A stretch of 61,221 nt of DNA, taken from assembly GCA_963640685.1 (NCBI GenBank), contig CAVIAA010000007.1, forward strand, positions 1 to 61,221, written 5' to 3'. Shown piece by piece: positions 17,535 to 26,291 of this stretch; positions within the stretch are counted from its first letter, which is position 1; the number at the start of each line of letters is the position of its first letter. Below the pieces are notes generated by a model, which worked only from the letters and a program-made list of their open reading frames with translations, searched no databases and had not been told where the DNA came from. The DNA is from SFEL01 sp963640685 (lineage in GTDB: Bacteria > Bacillota > Clostridia > Christensenellales > CAG-138). Both the position numbers and the translations under genes were made by a program.

Positions 17535-18923
17535 TCAGCCTTCAAGCTGGGCTTCAAGCGCCTCGAGTGCCTCGCCGAGCGCTTCTTCAAAGGAGGGGTG
17601 GGGGCGCATTACCTTGAGCAGGTCGCTCACCGTAAGGTGGTTGGCGATCGCCGCGGAAATTTCGCTTATCATATCCGAGCTGTGCTCGCACATGAGCTGT
17701 GCACCGATTATTTTCTTTGTTTCTGCGTTTGCAACGACCTTCATGAAGCAGCGGCCGGGGTCGGCTATGAGCGTCCTTGCGTTGGTGAACATGACACACT
17801 TTGCAGCCTTGGCGGGTATGCCAGACTCCTTGGCCTCAGCCTCGGTCAGGCCAACGGTAGCTATTTCGGGGCGGCAGTATATGACGCTCGGTACGATGTT
17901 CATGTCGGTTCCGTCGCTTATCCCGTTCATCATGTTTACACAGGTCGTGCCCTGAGCGGAGGCAACGTGCGCAAGCTGTATCCTTGCGGAAACGTCGCCA
18001 ATCGCATATATGCCGGGTATGCTGGTCTGGTAGCTTTCGTCAACCTTTATGCTGCGCCTGTTCATCTCAATTTCAAGCCCGTCTGCAAACAGCCCGTCTG
18101 CATAAGGTCTGCGGCCTATCGCGCAGAGCACGGCCTCGCCGGTCACAGCGTTGTCCTTGCCCTTTTCGGAGAAGCGCACGGTAAGGCCATTATCGGTCTT
18201 TTCAACCTGCTGCACCATCGAGTTGAGGAACACGCTTACGCCCTGCTTTTTGAGTATCATAGCAAGGTTTTGGCCAAGCTCCTTGTCCATATTGGGCAGC
18301 AGCCTATCCATGCCCTCGATCACGGTCACCTTGCAGCCAAGGTCGTTATAGAATGTTGCAAATTCAATGCCTATAACGCCGCCGCCGATTATGATTATGG
18401 AATCATACAGATGATCGCAGCCCTCAAGCAGCTCGTCCGAGGTCATTACGCCGGAGAGGTCGAGGCCGGGGATAGGGGGGCGGGAGGGAACAGAGCCTGT
18501 TGCAATGATTATCTTTTCGGAGGAGATCTCATCCTCACCGCCGTCGTTTAGGGAAACAAGTATACGCCCAGGGGCGGTTATCCTTGCTTTGCCGCGTATA
18601 AGCTCTATCTTGGCGCTCTTGAAAAGCCCTTCAATGCCGGAGCTGAGCTTTTGAGATATCTGCCGCTTGTAGGCGAATATCTCGTTCATGTCCGCCCTTG
18701 CGCCCTCAACGTGTATGCCTATCGCGCCGCTCTTTGTTGCGGCATGGTACGCCTCGGAGGAGTGCAGCAGGGTTTTTGTGGGTATGCAGCCACGGTTGAG
18801 GCAGGTTCCGCCCGCTTCGCGGTTCTCTATAACGGCAACGTTCATGCCTAGCTTTGCCGCCCTAAGCGCCGCAACGTAACCGCCGGGGCCTGCGCCTATA
18901 ACTGTAAGTTGAAATTGCTTCAT
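17535..18923 (-). CDS. lpdA: Dihydrolipoyl dehydrogenase (L-protein)
   Basis: 462-residue FAD enzyme that reoxidises dihydrolipoyl H-protein and reduces NAD. FAD motif GAGPGG (10-15), redox disulfide C41/C46 in GGTCLNRGCIPTK, NAD motif IGGGVIGIEFA, FAD-contact AIGDV, and the catalytic dyad H442-E447 in HPSFEE. There is no N-terminal lipoyl domain. Last gene of the glycine operon, five bases after lplA, so it is dedicated to glycine cleavage, not to a 2-oxoacid dehydrogenase. A strong terminator follows. Confidence 0.95.
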   Translation of the reverse strand: MKQFQLTVIGAGPGGYVAALRAAKLGMNVAVIENREAGGTCLNRGCIPTKTLLHSSEAYHAATKSGAIGIHVEGARADMNEIFAYKRQISQKLSSGIEGLFKSAKIELIRGKARITAPGRILVSLNDGGEDEISSEKIIIATGSVPSRPPIPGLDLSGVMTSDELLEGCDHLYDSIIIIGGGVIGIEFATFYNDLGCKVTVIEGMDRLLPNMDKELGQNLAMILKKQGVSVFLNSMVQQVEKTDNGLTVRFSEKGKDNAVTGEAVLCAIGRRPYADGLFADGLEIEMNRRSIKVDESYQTSIPGIYAIGDVSARIQLAHVASAQGTTCVNMMNGISDGTDMNIVPSVIYCRPEIATVGLTEAEAKESGIPAKAAKCVMFTNARTLIADPGRCFMKVVANAETKKIIGAQLMCEHSSDMISEISAAIANHLTVSDLLKVMRPHPSFEEALGEALEALEAQLEG

Positions 18924-18927
18924 TTGG

Positions 18928-19908
18928 TTAAATCTCCTGTTCTTTAAGAAGGGAAGCTATGTCGCCGGCGATATCGGGGCAGGCCTCAAGCGCTGCGCGG
19001 CACAGCTCGGATTCATTGAACATGCTGCCGGTAAACGCTTTTTCCAGCTTTTCGGCGATGCTCCAGTCCATTGCGTCGGAATACACCGCAGCTTCCTTAA
19101 CGATGCCGCCGCCGACAGAGAGCTGTATCTGCACGCTACCCCAGGGGAATCTTTCGCCGCATTCAAACGTAAACGGTATCTCGCGGCCAAACCGCCATTT
19201 CCAGCCCGAGTATTTTTCATACAGCGCGTCTATCGCAGCCCTGCCGTCGGCATCAAGATATATTTCCTCATACGGCAGGCCATACACATCACCAAAGGCC
19301 TCTGCGAGCTTTTCGGAAAGCAGTTCTATCGTAGCTTCGGGGGCGAGCTCGCTGAGATTTACCACCCTCGAACGGACGGAATCCACACCCTTTGAGGATA
19401 ACTTTGCCTTGGAGGGATTCAGGTAACGCCCCATCTTGTCCCTGTCAACGTTTACCATGAGTGTGCCGTGGTGGTATGACCTGCCGGAGTTCTGATAGAA
19501 GGCGTTGCCGGAGAACTTTCGCCCGTCCGCCAATATGTCGTTCCGGCCGGAGCGCTCAACGCTTATGCCGAGCTTTTTGCAGGCAAGCTCTATCACGCCA
19601 AGCTGCTTATCAAGGTCATAATCCTCCGTCGGTACGAGAAAGGTAAAATTCAGGTTGCCGAGGTCGTGGTAAACGGCGCCGCCGCCGGAAAGCCTGCGAG
19701 CGAGCTTGCCGCCCTCCTGATCGAGTAGGGTAGTCCTGCATTCCTTAAATGCATTCTGGTTGCGGCCTATAACGACGGTATTCTGGTTTTGCCAGAGATA
19801 CAGTGTACAGCAGCCGGTTTCTGTTTCTTTAAGAAAGTATTCCTCCGCCGCAAGATTGAAATAGGGGTCAAAGCCTTGACCCCTATAAAGTTTAAGTTTA
19901 CTTATCAT
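18928..19908 (-). CDS. lplA: Lipoate-protein ligase A
   Basis: 326 residues with an N-terminal ligase domain (about 1-240) and a C-terminal accessory domain. Visible are the ATP/lipoate motif RRLSGGGAV (71-79), VIGRNQNAF, and the catalytic lysine K131 in DGRKFSGNAF. It activates lipoate with ATP and attaches it to the H-protein. Its place between gcvPB and lpdA indicates that the operon salvages lipoate to charge its own GcvH; no lipoate synthase is in the window. Confidence 0.93.
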   Translation of the reverse strand: MISKLKLYRGQGFDPYFNLAAEEYFLKETETGCCTLYLWQNQNTVVIGRNQNAFKECRTTLLDQEGGKLARRLSGGGAVYHDLGNLNFTFLVPTEDYDLDKQLGVIELACKKLGISVERSGRNDILADGRKFSGNAFYQNSGRSYHHGTLMVNVDRDKMGRYLNPSKAKLSSKGVDSVRSRVVNLSELAPEATIELLSEKLAEAFGDVYGLPYEEIYLDADGRAAIDALYEKYSGWKWRFGREIPFTFECGERFPWGSVQIQLSVGGGIVKEAAVYSDAMDWSIAEKLEKAFTGSMFNESELCRAALEACPDIAGDIASLLKEQEI

Positions 19909-19920
19909 TCGGTGCTCTGC

Positions 19921-21324
19921 TTATGCCATGGTATAGCGCACTACGGGGTTTCGAGCAGCTTTAACCTCGTCCGGCCTGCCGATCTGGGCGTTATGCGGCG
20001 CCGCGTGCATGTACTCAGGGTCGGTATGGCCAAGGTCATACAGCTTGCGGTATACGTCTGCCGCCCAGTCGAGGGTATCCTTGCTCTCGGTTTCGGTGGG
20101 CTCGAGCATCAGCGCCTCGTGCACTATCATGGGGAAGTACATTGTTGGCGGGTGCATCCCGTAGTCTATAAGTGACTTGGCAACGTCGAGCGCGGAAACG
20201 CCTGTCTCCTTCTTGAAGCCGGAGAGATCGAGCACGAATTCATGCATGCATATGCGGTCAAACGCCGGCTCAAAGCTGCCCTGTATGCGGCGCATGAGGT
20301 AGTTTGCGTTGAGCACGGCGTTCTTTGCCGCCTCGGGTATGCCCTCGCGGCCAAGCGTCATGATGTAGGTGAGCGCCTTTACAACAACGAGGAAGTTGCC
20401 GGCAAAGCTGCGCACCTGAATATGGCCTTCGCCATCCATCATTGCGCTGTGGGGCAGGAACTTGGCAAGGAAATCTTTGCAGCCGACCGCGCCTGCGCCG
20501 GGGCCGCCGCCGCCGTGAGGCGTTGCGAAGGTCTTGTGCAGGTTCATGTGGATACAGTCAAAGCCCATATCGCCGGGACGAACCACGCCCATAACGGCAT
20601 TGAGGTTTGCGCCGTCGTAGTAGCAGAGGCCGCCTGCCTCGTGTACGAGGCGGGTTATCTCAAGTATATTCTCATCGAATATGCCTACGGTGTTGGGGTT
20701 GGTGAGCATAAGGCCGGCGGTGTCGTCACCAAGAACCGCTTTTAGTGCCTCAAGATCCACGCAGCCGTTGGGGGCGGAGGCGATGTTGACGACTTCATAG
20801 CCGCACATTGCCGCCGTCGCGGGGTTGGTGCCGTGGGCGGAGTCGGGAACGATTATCTTGTTGCGCTTCTTGTCGCCGCGGCTGTCGTGATACTGCTTTA
20901 TGAGCAGCACGCCTGTGAACTCGCCGTGTGCGCCCGCAGAGGGCTGGAAGGTCATGTCTGCCATGCCGGTTATCTCGCAGAGGTAGCTGCGAATGGTATC
21001 CAGTACCTCGCGGCAGCCCTCGGTGGTGTACTCGGGAGCGAGGGGGTGGATGGCGGTAAAGCCGGGCAGTGCAGCCATTTCCTCGTCAATGCGGGGGTTG
21101 TACTTCATAGTGCAGGAGCCGAGGGGGTAGAAGCCGCAGTTTACGCCGTGCACCCTGTGGTTAAGCTCGGTATAATGGCGGGCGATATCAGTCTCGCTCA
21201 TTTCGGGCAGCGCAGGCTTGGCCTCGCGCTGAAGCTCCTTCGGCAGTTCAACCGTCTCCACGTCGCACTTGGGCAGTATCGTGCACTTGCGTCCCGGTGC
21301 GCTCTTTTCAAATATCAGCTTCAT
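19921..21324 (-). CDS. gcvPB: Glycine dehydrogenase (decarboxylating) subunit 2
   Basis: 467 residues. This is the PLP-carrying half of the split P-protein, which decarboxylates glycine and loads the aminomethyl group on lipoyl-GcvH. The PLP lysine is K264 in NLHKTFATPHGGGGPGAG. The N-terminal region has NCGFYPLGSCTMKYNP, typical of this subunit. Its ATG overlaps the gcvPA stop by one base (TAATG), coupling the two subunits. Confidence 0.95.
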   Translation of the reverse strand: MKLIFEKSAPGRKCTILPKCDVETVELPKELQREAKPALPEMSETDIARHYTELNHRVHGVNCGFYPLGSCTMKYNPRIDEEMAALPGFTAIHPLAPEYTTEGCREVLDTIRSYLCEITGMADMTFQPSAGAHGEFTGVLLIKQYHDSRGDKKRNKIIVPDSAHGTNPATAAMCGYEVVNIASAPNGCVDLEALKAVLGDDTAGLMLTNPNTVGIFDENILEITRLVHEAGGLCYYDGANLNAVMGVVRPGDMGFDCIHMNLHKTFATPHGGGGPGAGAVGCKDFLAKFLPHSAMMDGEGHIQVRSFAGNFLVVVKALTYIMTLGREGIPEAAKNAVLNANYLMRRIQGSFEPAFDRICMHEFVLDLSGFKKETGVSALDVAKSLIDYGMHPPTMYFPMIVHEALMLEPTETESKDTLDWAADVYRKLYDLGHTDPEYMHAAPHNAQIGRPDEVKAARNPVVRYTMA

Positions 21325-22637
21325 TACGCAAGCACCTCCTTAACTATCGCAACAGCCTTGTCGAGCTGTTCCTTTGATATCTTCTCGGTGACGCACCAGA
21401 GTACGCCGTCCTCAACGGGCAGCCCGCCGAGTATTCCCGCATCCTCAAGCGCCTTTAGTACCTGCTCACGGCGGGGCAGCTCTGTAACGAACTCATGGAA
21501 GAAGTCGCCCTTATAGGCAAGCGCAACGCCGGGCAGCTCGCAGAGCTTTGCGGCGAGGTAGTGCGCCTTGGACATGGACTGACGGGCGGCCTCAGCCATT
21601 CCGTCGGGGCCCATCGTTGCCATGTACAGCCCTGCTGTGAAAGCGCAGAGCGCCTGATTGGAGCAGATATTGCTGCTGGCCTTTTCGCGGCGGATGTGCT
21701 GCTCTCTGGCCTGCAGGGAAAGCACGTATGCAACGTCGCCGCGGCTGTCCGTGGTCTGGCCGACTATGCGGCCGGGCAGCTTGCGCATATGCTTGTTAAG
21801 CGTAGCCATGAAGCCGAGGTAGGGGCCGCCGTAGGAGAGCGGCATGCCGAGGGGCTGGCCTTCGCCAACGGCGATATCCGCGCCGCAGTCCTTCGGGGTC
21901 TTCATTATCGCAAGCGCTATGGGGTTGCAGCCCATAATGTACATTGCGCCCGCCTCGTGAACGATATTGCCTATTTCGATCGCGTCCTCAAGCTGGCCAA
22001 AGAAATTGGGCTGCTGTATATATACGGAGGCGATATCGGGGGTAAGCATTTCCTTGAGGGCAGCCATGTCCGTCTTGCCGTTCTTGACGGGAACCACGCG
22101 TAGCTCGTCGCCCGTGCCGTAGCAGTAGGTGCGAACGGTATTTATGGTATCCGGGTGGGCAGCGCCGGAAATAAGGGTGACCTTGCGCTTGCGGTCGCGG
22201 CACATTGCAGCGGCTTCGCCGGCGGCGGTCGCGCCGTCGTATACCGAAGCGTTGGAAACGTCCATGCCGGTCAGCTCGCATATCATGGTCTGGTACTCAA
22301 ATATGCTCTGCAGCACGCCCTGACTCATTTCTGCCTGATAGGGGGTGTATGCGGTCAAAAACTCTTCCTTGGTGGGAATGTACTTAACTATGCTGGGGAT
22401 ATAGTGGTCGTATGCACCCGCGCCGCGGAGAACGGTATTGAATACCTTGTTCTTTGCGGCCATTGCGGATACGGCGCGGCCGACCTCCAGCTCGCTCATT
22501 CCCTCGGGTATGTTCAGCGGCTCATCGAGATACATGTCCTCAGGCACATCACGGTAAAGCTCACGGTAGTCCGAAAGCCCGATGGCCTTTAGCATCTCTT
22601 TGCGTTCCGCCTCGGTGGATGGAACGTAGCTACCCAT
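21324..22637 (-). CDS. gcvPA: Glycine dehydrogenase (decarboxylating) subunit 1
   Basis: 437 residues, the non-lysine half of the split P-protein. Typical segments are YIPSTEAERKEML-type N-terminus (here YVPSTEAERKEML), GAGAYDHYIPSIV, YTPYQAEMSQGVLQSIFEYQ, SNASVYDGATAAGEAA and a C-terminal LEDAGILGGLPVED. Together with subunit 2 it forms the tetrameric decarboxylase. It sits three bases after gcvH. Confidence 0.95.
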   Translation of the reverse strand: MGSYVPSTEAERKEMLKAIGLSDYRELYRDVPEDMYLDEPLNIPEGMSELEVGRAVSAMAAKNKVFNTVLRGAGAYDHYIPSIVKYIPTKEEFLTAYTPYQAEMSQGVLQSIFEYQTMICELTGMDVSNASVYDGATAAGEAAAMCRDRKRKVTLISGAAHPDTINTVRTYCYGTGDELRVVPVKNGKTDMAALKEMLTPDIASVYIQQPNFFGQLEDAIEIGNIVHEAGAMYIMGCNPIALAIMKTPKDCGADIAVGEGQPLGMPLSYGGPYLGFMATLNKHMRKLPGRIVGQTTDSRGDVAYVLSLQAREQHIRREKASSNICSNQALCAFTAGLYMATMGPDGMAEAARQSMSKAHYLAAKLCELPGVALAYKGDFFHEFVTELPRREQVLKALEDAGILGGLPVEDGVLWCVTEKISKEQLDKAVAIVKEVLA

Positions 22638-22640
22638 TCT

Positions 22641-23018
22641 TTAGCCCTCCTGAGCGCAGAACTCTTCGTATGCGGCGGCATCGAGCAGTTCTTCCTTGTC
22701 GGTTATGCCCTCGACCTTGATTATCCAAGCGCCGTAGGGGTCGGAGTTGAGCATTTCGGGAGAATCCAGCAGCTCCTCGTTGATCTCAACGACCTTGCCG
22801 GTAACGGGGCATACCAGATCGGATACTGCCTTGACGGACTCGACATCGCCAAAGGCTTCGGCTGCGGTAACATCGTCGCCTACCTCGGGCAGGTTTACGA
22901 ACACCACATCGCCAAGGGCATCCTGAGCAAAGTCAGAGATGCCGATGATGGCGGTGTCGCCGTCGATCTTTACCCACTCGTGGGACTTGGAATAGGTCAG
23001 CTCCTTGGGATAGTTCAT
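22641..23018 (-). CDS. gcvH: Glycine cleavage system H protein
   Basis: 125 residues, the lipoyl carrier that shuttles the aminomethyl group between P-, T- and L-proteins. The lipoylated lysine is K63 in GDVESVKAVSD. SKSHEWVKIDG and GISDFAQDALGDVVFVNLP are typical. Preceded by AGGAGG-like bases and placed between the T-protein fusion and the P-protein genes. Confidence 0.95.
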   Translation of the reverse strand: MNYPKELTYSKSHEWVKIDGDTAIIGISDFAQDALGDVVFVNLPEVGDDVTAAEAFGDVESVKAVSDLVCPVTGKVVEINEELLDSPEMLNSDPYGAWIIKVEGITDKEELLDAAAYEEFCAQEG

Positions 23019-23051
23019 TTCAAATACCTCCTGAAAAATCTATTTTGGTTT

Positions 23052-25700
23052 TTACAGTCCTATTTTGGCGGAGAAGCCCTCAAGTGCCTTGAGAGTTTCT
23101 TCGTCGTTGAAGCAGTAGCGCATCTCGGTGTAGCCGCTGCGGAGCTTGGCAACCTCGTTGCCTATCTCCTTGCCCCTGAGTATGCAGTCAGCCATCAGTT
23201 CTGCGAGCTTATCAAACTCGGCGAAGCCGAAGCCGAAACGGGTCATTTCGCTCATGCCCATGCGGAGCGCGCCGGAGGCGGTGAAGCCCTCCTCGTCCGG
23301 GGTGGCCTGATAGTTGACGATTATGTTATTGCGCTCGAGCCGCTCTGCGATCTCGGGGCCCATGCCGTAGCCGACGGAGGCTATTACCTGATGCGTCTCG
23401 GTGTAGCCGATCTCGGGGTCGCCCGCGACATCAAGCCCGTTCTTCTTGAGCGCCTTTGCAAAGTGCTTTGCGTTTTCGATGATCGCCCTCTGGTATTCGC
23501 CCTTGAAGGTGTTCATTTCGTATGCCGCCATGAGCAGGCCAAGCTGGGTGCCGAGGTGGTGGTTGGATACGCTGCCGGGGAAGGCACGGCTCTCGATGGT
23601 CTCCCAAAGGCCGTATTTAAGCTCTTCCTTCTTCCAGTTGGTGGCTATTACGCCGCGCTGGGGGCCGAAGAAGGTCTTGTGGGTAGAGCCGGTGACTATC
23701 TCCGCGCCTTCATCGAAGGGCTTCTGGAAGTAATCGCCAACGAGACCGAGAACATGCGCCATGTCGTACATTATGGTGGTGGGTATGTTCTGTTCGTCCA
23801 CAAACTTGCGTATCGCAGCAACCGGCTCCTTGTGCAGAACCATTGACTTGCCGAAGATGATAAGCTCTGGCCTGTACTGGTCGATGAGCTTCTTGGTTTC
23901 TTCAACGTCTATCTTATAGATGTTGTCCTCGCATACGGGGAAGTTGACTATCGCATGGCGTTCGGTAACGGGGTCGATTGCGATATAGTCCCGGAGTGCA
24001 CCCATGGGCTGAGCGGAAAGGTGGCCGCCCTTGATTATGTGGTTGTTCATAACATAGCCGAGGCGCTGGGGTGTGTGCTTGCGATCCAGCCTGTTTTTCC
24101 AGTCCATAAGGGCGGAGAAGGTAGCCATGTTGGACATCTGGCCGCTTATTACTCTCGTTTCGACCTCGGTGCAGTTGAAGTATTCCTTCATCTGCTCAAC
24201 GAGAAGCTGCTCGACCCTGTCTATGAACTTGGTGCCCTGATAGTAGAAGATGTCCTGATCATAGAAGGACTTTATCTTCTTGTGCTCGGCATACCTGAAG
24301 GCGGGGTCGGAGGCGCAGAGAAGCTGCACGGCGCGGCTTGCGCTGTTTTCCGAGGGGATGAGGTTGATACACTGACGCTGACGCCACTCGTGGTTCTTGG
24401 TTGCATCGAGTATGAGCTCGACGGCCTTCTTGGCTCTGTCGTCTACCTTAACGTCCATCTGTGCGGGCTCATAGCCGTAGATTATCGGCCTTGCGAACGG
24501 GGGAGCGTCCACACGCATGTGGTAGGGGGGAATGACGGCCTTGAGCTTTTTGCCGCGGACGTCGATCTCAACCTTGTCGTCCTCAAGCACATCGCTGGAA
24601 ATATAGCACATACCGATGGAACGCTTTGCGGTGTCGTCGGTTATGACGGTCGCAAGGCCCTCGCCCTCGCTGCGGTAGTAGGGAACCATTGTTCCGCTGG
24701 TGACCCAGCCCACAGGCTCGCCGTCGCGATATATCTCCATGCCGGCGCGCATTACGCCGCGATCCAGCAGGGTTATGGGCATTATGCGCTTGGGCAGCAC
24801 GGACATGCCGGTAAAGTCGCGGTTCATTATCTTCTTAAACGCTTCGGACTGCTTTTCCAGCGCAGCGCGGCCAACGAAGTCACCCTTCTGCTCGGAAAAG
24901 CTGACGGCGAACTTTGCAAGCGAAACGGCGAATATAGGCATATCCTTCCCGTCGGGACCCTTGCCCATTTCGTGGCCGTAGAGGGGGAGACCCGCTTCAA
25001 GACGGAGAGTGTCGCGTGCGCCGAGGCCGGCGGGCTTGCCGCCAAGCTCAACGAGGCGGTTCCAGAGCCACTCTGCGTCGCAGCTCTTAACATATACCTC
25101 GTAGCCGAGAGGCTCGCCGGTGTATCCGGTCTTCGCTATCCAGCTCGGGTGTCCTTCCAGCTCGATTATGTTGAGCGCATTCTTCATCGGCTCGGTAACG
25201 GCCTTGCCGCCGGTAAGGGTGAGCATTATGTCCTTGCTCTTGGGGCCCTGAACGGCTATGGAGGCGTAATCGGCTGATATATCGGTCAGCGTGCAGTCAA
25301 AGCGCTTTGCTATGGGCATCAGGTGAGCAAGGTCCTTTTCGGTGTTCGCGGCGTTTACCACGAGAAGGAACTTGTCCTCGGAGAAGCGGTAGAGGTAGGC
25401 ATCGTCTATCGCGCTGCCGTTTTCATCGGGGATTATCGCATACTGTGCCTGCTTGAGATCCAGCGCCATTATGTTGCTGGAAAGCACATGCTGAAGGAAG
25501 GCTACCCGTTCGGGACCCTCGATAAGCAGACGACCCATATGGGAAACGTCGAACAGCCCGCAGGCATGGCGGGTATAGAGATGCTCGGACACTATGCCGG
25601 TCGGATACTGAATAGGCATCTCCCAGCCGCCGAAGTCTACCATATCCGCTCCCGCCGCAACGTGAACGTCATACAGTTGGGTACGCTTGAGTTCGCTCAT
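23052..25700 (-). CDS. Fusion of aminomethyltransferase (GcvT) and serine hydroxymethyltransferase-like domain
   Basis: 882 residues in one open frame. Residues 1-403 are a full-length T-protein: DFGGWEMPIQYP, LFDVSHMGR, GYTGEPLGYEVY, ARDTLRLEAGLPLYGHEM. T-protein releases ammonia from aminomethyl-GcvH and makes 5,10-methylene-THF. Residues about 404-425 are a linker. Residues about 425-882 look like SHMT: INLIPSENSASRAV (445-458), a PLP lysine at K675 in TGSTHKTFFGPQRG, and D646/H649 in YDMAHVLGL. The usual YAEGYPGRRYYGG segment is replaced by a diverged RYAEHKK...DIFYYQGT. SHMT joins methylene-THF to glycine to give serine, so the fusion could hand the one-carbon unit straight on. The start follows AGGAGG. 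First gene of the riboswitch-controlled operon. Confidence 0.92.
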   Translation of the reverse strand: MSELKRTQLYDVHVAAGADMVDFGGWEMPIQYPTGIVSEHLYTRHACGLFDVSHMGRLLIEGPERVAFLQHVLSSNIMALDLKQAQYAIIPDENGSAIDDAYLYRFSEDKFLLVVNAANTEKDLAHLMPIAKRFDCTLTDISADYASIAVQGPKSKDIMLTLTGGKAVTEPMKNALNIIELEGHPSWIAKTGYTGEPLGYEVYVKSCDAEWLWNRLVELGGKPAGLGARDTLRLEAGLPLYGHEMGKGPDGKDMPIFAVSLAKFAVSFSEQKGDFVGRAALEKQSEAFKKIMNRDFTGMSVLPKRIMPITLLDRGVMRAGMEIYRDGEPVGWVTSGTMVPYYRSEGEGLATVITDDTAKRSIGMCYISSDVLEDDKVEIDVRGKKLKAVIPPYHMRVDAPPFARPIIYGYEPAQMDVKVDDRAKKAVELILDATKNHEWRQRQCINLIPSENSASRAVQLLCASDPAFRYAEHKKIKSFYDQDIFYYQGTKFIDRVEQLLVEQMKEYFNCTEVETRVISGQMSNMATFSALMDWKNRLDRKHTPQRLGYVMNNHIIKGGHLSAQPMGALRDYIAIDPVTERHAIVNFPVCEDNIYKIDVEETKKLIDQYRPELIIFGKSMVLHKEPVAAIRKFVDEQNIPTTIMYDMAHVLGLVGDYFQKPFDEGAEIVTGSTHKTFFGPQRGVIATNWKKEELKYGLWETIESRAFPGSVSNHHLGTQLGLLMAAYEMNTFKGEYQRAIIENAKHFAKALKKNGLDVAGDPEIGYTETHQVIASVGYGMGPEIAERLERNNIIVNYQATPDEEGFTASGALRMGMSEMTRFGFGFAEFDKLAELMADCILRGKEIGNEVAKLRSGYTEMRYCFNDEETLKALEGFSAKIGL

Positions 25701-25783
25701 TGGTGTTCCTCCTGAAATATATATTGTGTTTTTTGATACCTGAGTTATTTAGCCGCATCCGAAGAAATGTGACTACTGATTTT

Positions 25784-25822
25784 GAAAAAGGCACAAACTT
25801 CCCCTCTGAGAAATTTGTGCCT
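25784..25822 (-). terminator. Glycine-riboswitch expression-platform terminator
   Basis: On the minus strand AGGCACAAA (25822-25814) pairs with TTTGTGCCT (25797-25789), followed by TTTTTC. Its 5' arm shares two bases with the 3' side of the second aptamer's closing stem, so ligand binding should hinder terminator folding. That predicts an ON switch. Confidence 0.85.
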
Positions 25823-26007
25823 CCGTTATCGTAGCCTGAGAGATTCCTCCTTGCCGTCCGTTTTGAGCGGCGAAGAGTTGCACCGTCGGCGCACGGTATG
25901 AACCGCGCTTTTCGGAGTATCGTCAGGTTCCGGTCCTTTTGCCTGAGAGTTTCTGCTGCCCCTTCGGCGCCGCATAGATGTATATGCGCTGCGATCTCTT
26001 CCGGAAC
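25821..26007 (-). promoter_or_regulatory. Tandem glycine riboswitch
   Basis: Two successive glycine aptamers on the minus strand. Aptamer I (26007-25927) is closed by GTTCCGG/CCGGAAC and contains the signatures GCCGAAGGGGCA and CTCTCAGGCAAAAGGAC. Aptamer II (25917-25821) is closed by CTCCG/CGGAG and contains GCCGACGGTGCAA and AATCTCTCAGGCTACGATAAC. The downstream terminator completes the B. subtilis gcvT-type arrangement: glycine binding should permit transcription of the six-gene cleavage operon. Confidence 0.93.
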
Positions 26008-26083
26008 TGTCAACCGATGAGGATATGAAATTGTTATACAAAATAGTTTGCAGAACGGTTACCTGCATCAGTTTTGCTTATGT

Positions 26084-26113
26084 ATTGTAGCATGAGAAAA
26101 TATTGCCTGTCAA
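26084..26113 (-). promoter_or_regulatory. Promoter of the glycine-cleavage operon
   Basis: TTGACA (26113-26108), 18 bp, TACAAT (26089-26084) on the minus strand; the hexamers match sigma-A consensus at 6/6 and 5/6. Expected start of transcription near 26077, about 70 bases before aptamer I. Confidence 0.75.
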
Positions 26114-26291
26114 GCATTATCACACCGCAAAAGCTGCATTTCAGCTGGTTTTTATTTAACAAACAACCGCTGCATGCAACAGCACATGGCCGCTATTTCA
26201 TTTTTTGCGCTGTTGACGGCATCGGATTCAGCCGATTATCGCCGGCTGATATTGATAAAACGAATGACAATACCGCCTCGGTGCTGTAATA
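26114..26291. other. Intergenic stretch without recognised features
   Basis: AT-rich spacer between the glycine-operon promoter and the end of the oxidoreductase gene. A weak dyad (GATATTGAT near 26247, ATATCAATC near 26287) could be a poor terminator of the minus-strand oxidoreductase. I see no gene here. Confidence 0.4.

Noticed and set aside
17598..18551. 317-codon plus-strand open frame opposite lpdA
   Set aside because: Mirror frame of a conserved gene, rich in Tyr/His/Ala, no ribosome-binding site.
23955..25277. 440-codon plus-strand open frame
   Set aside because: Antisense to gcvT-glyA, without ribosome-binding site or domain.
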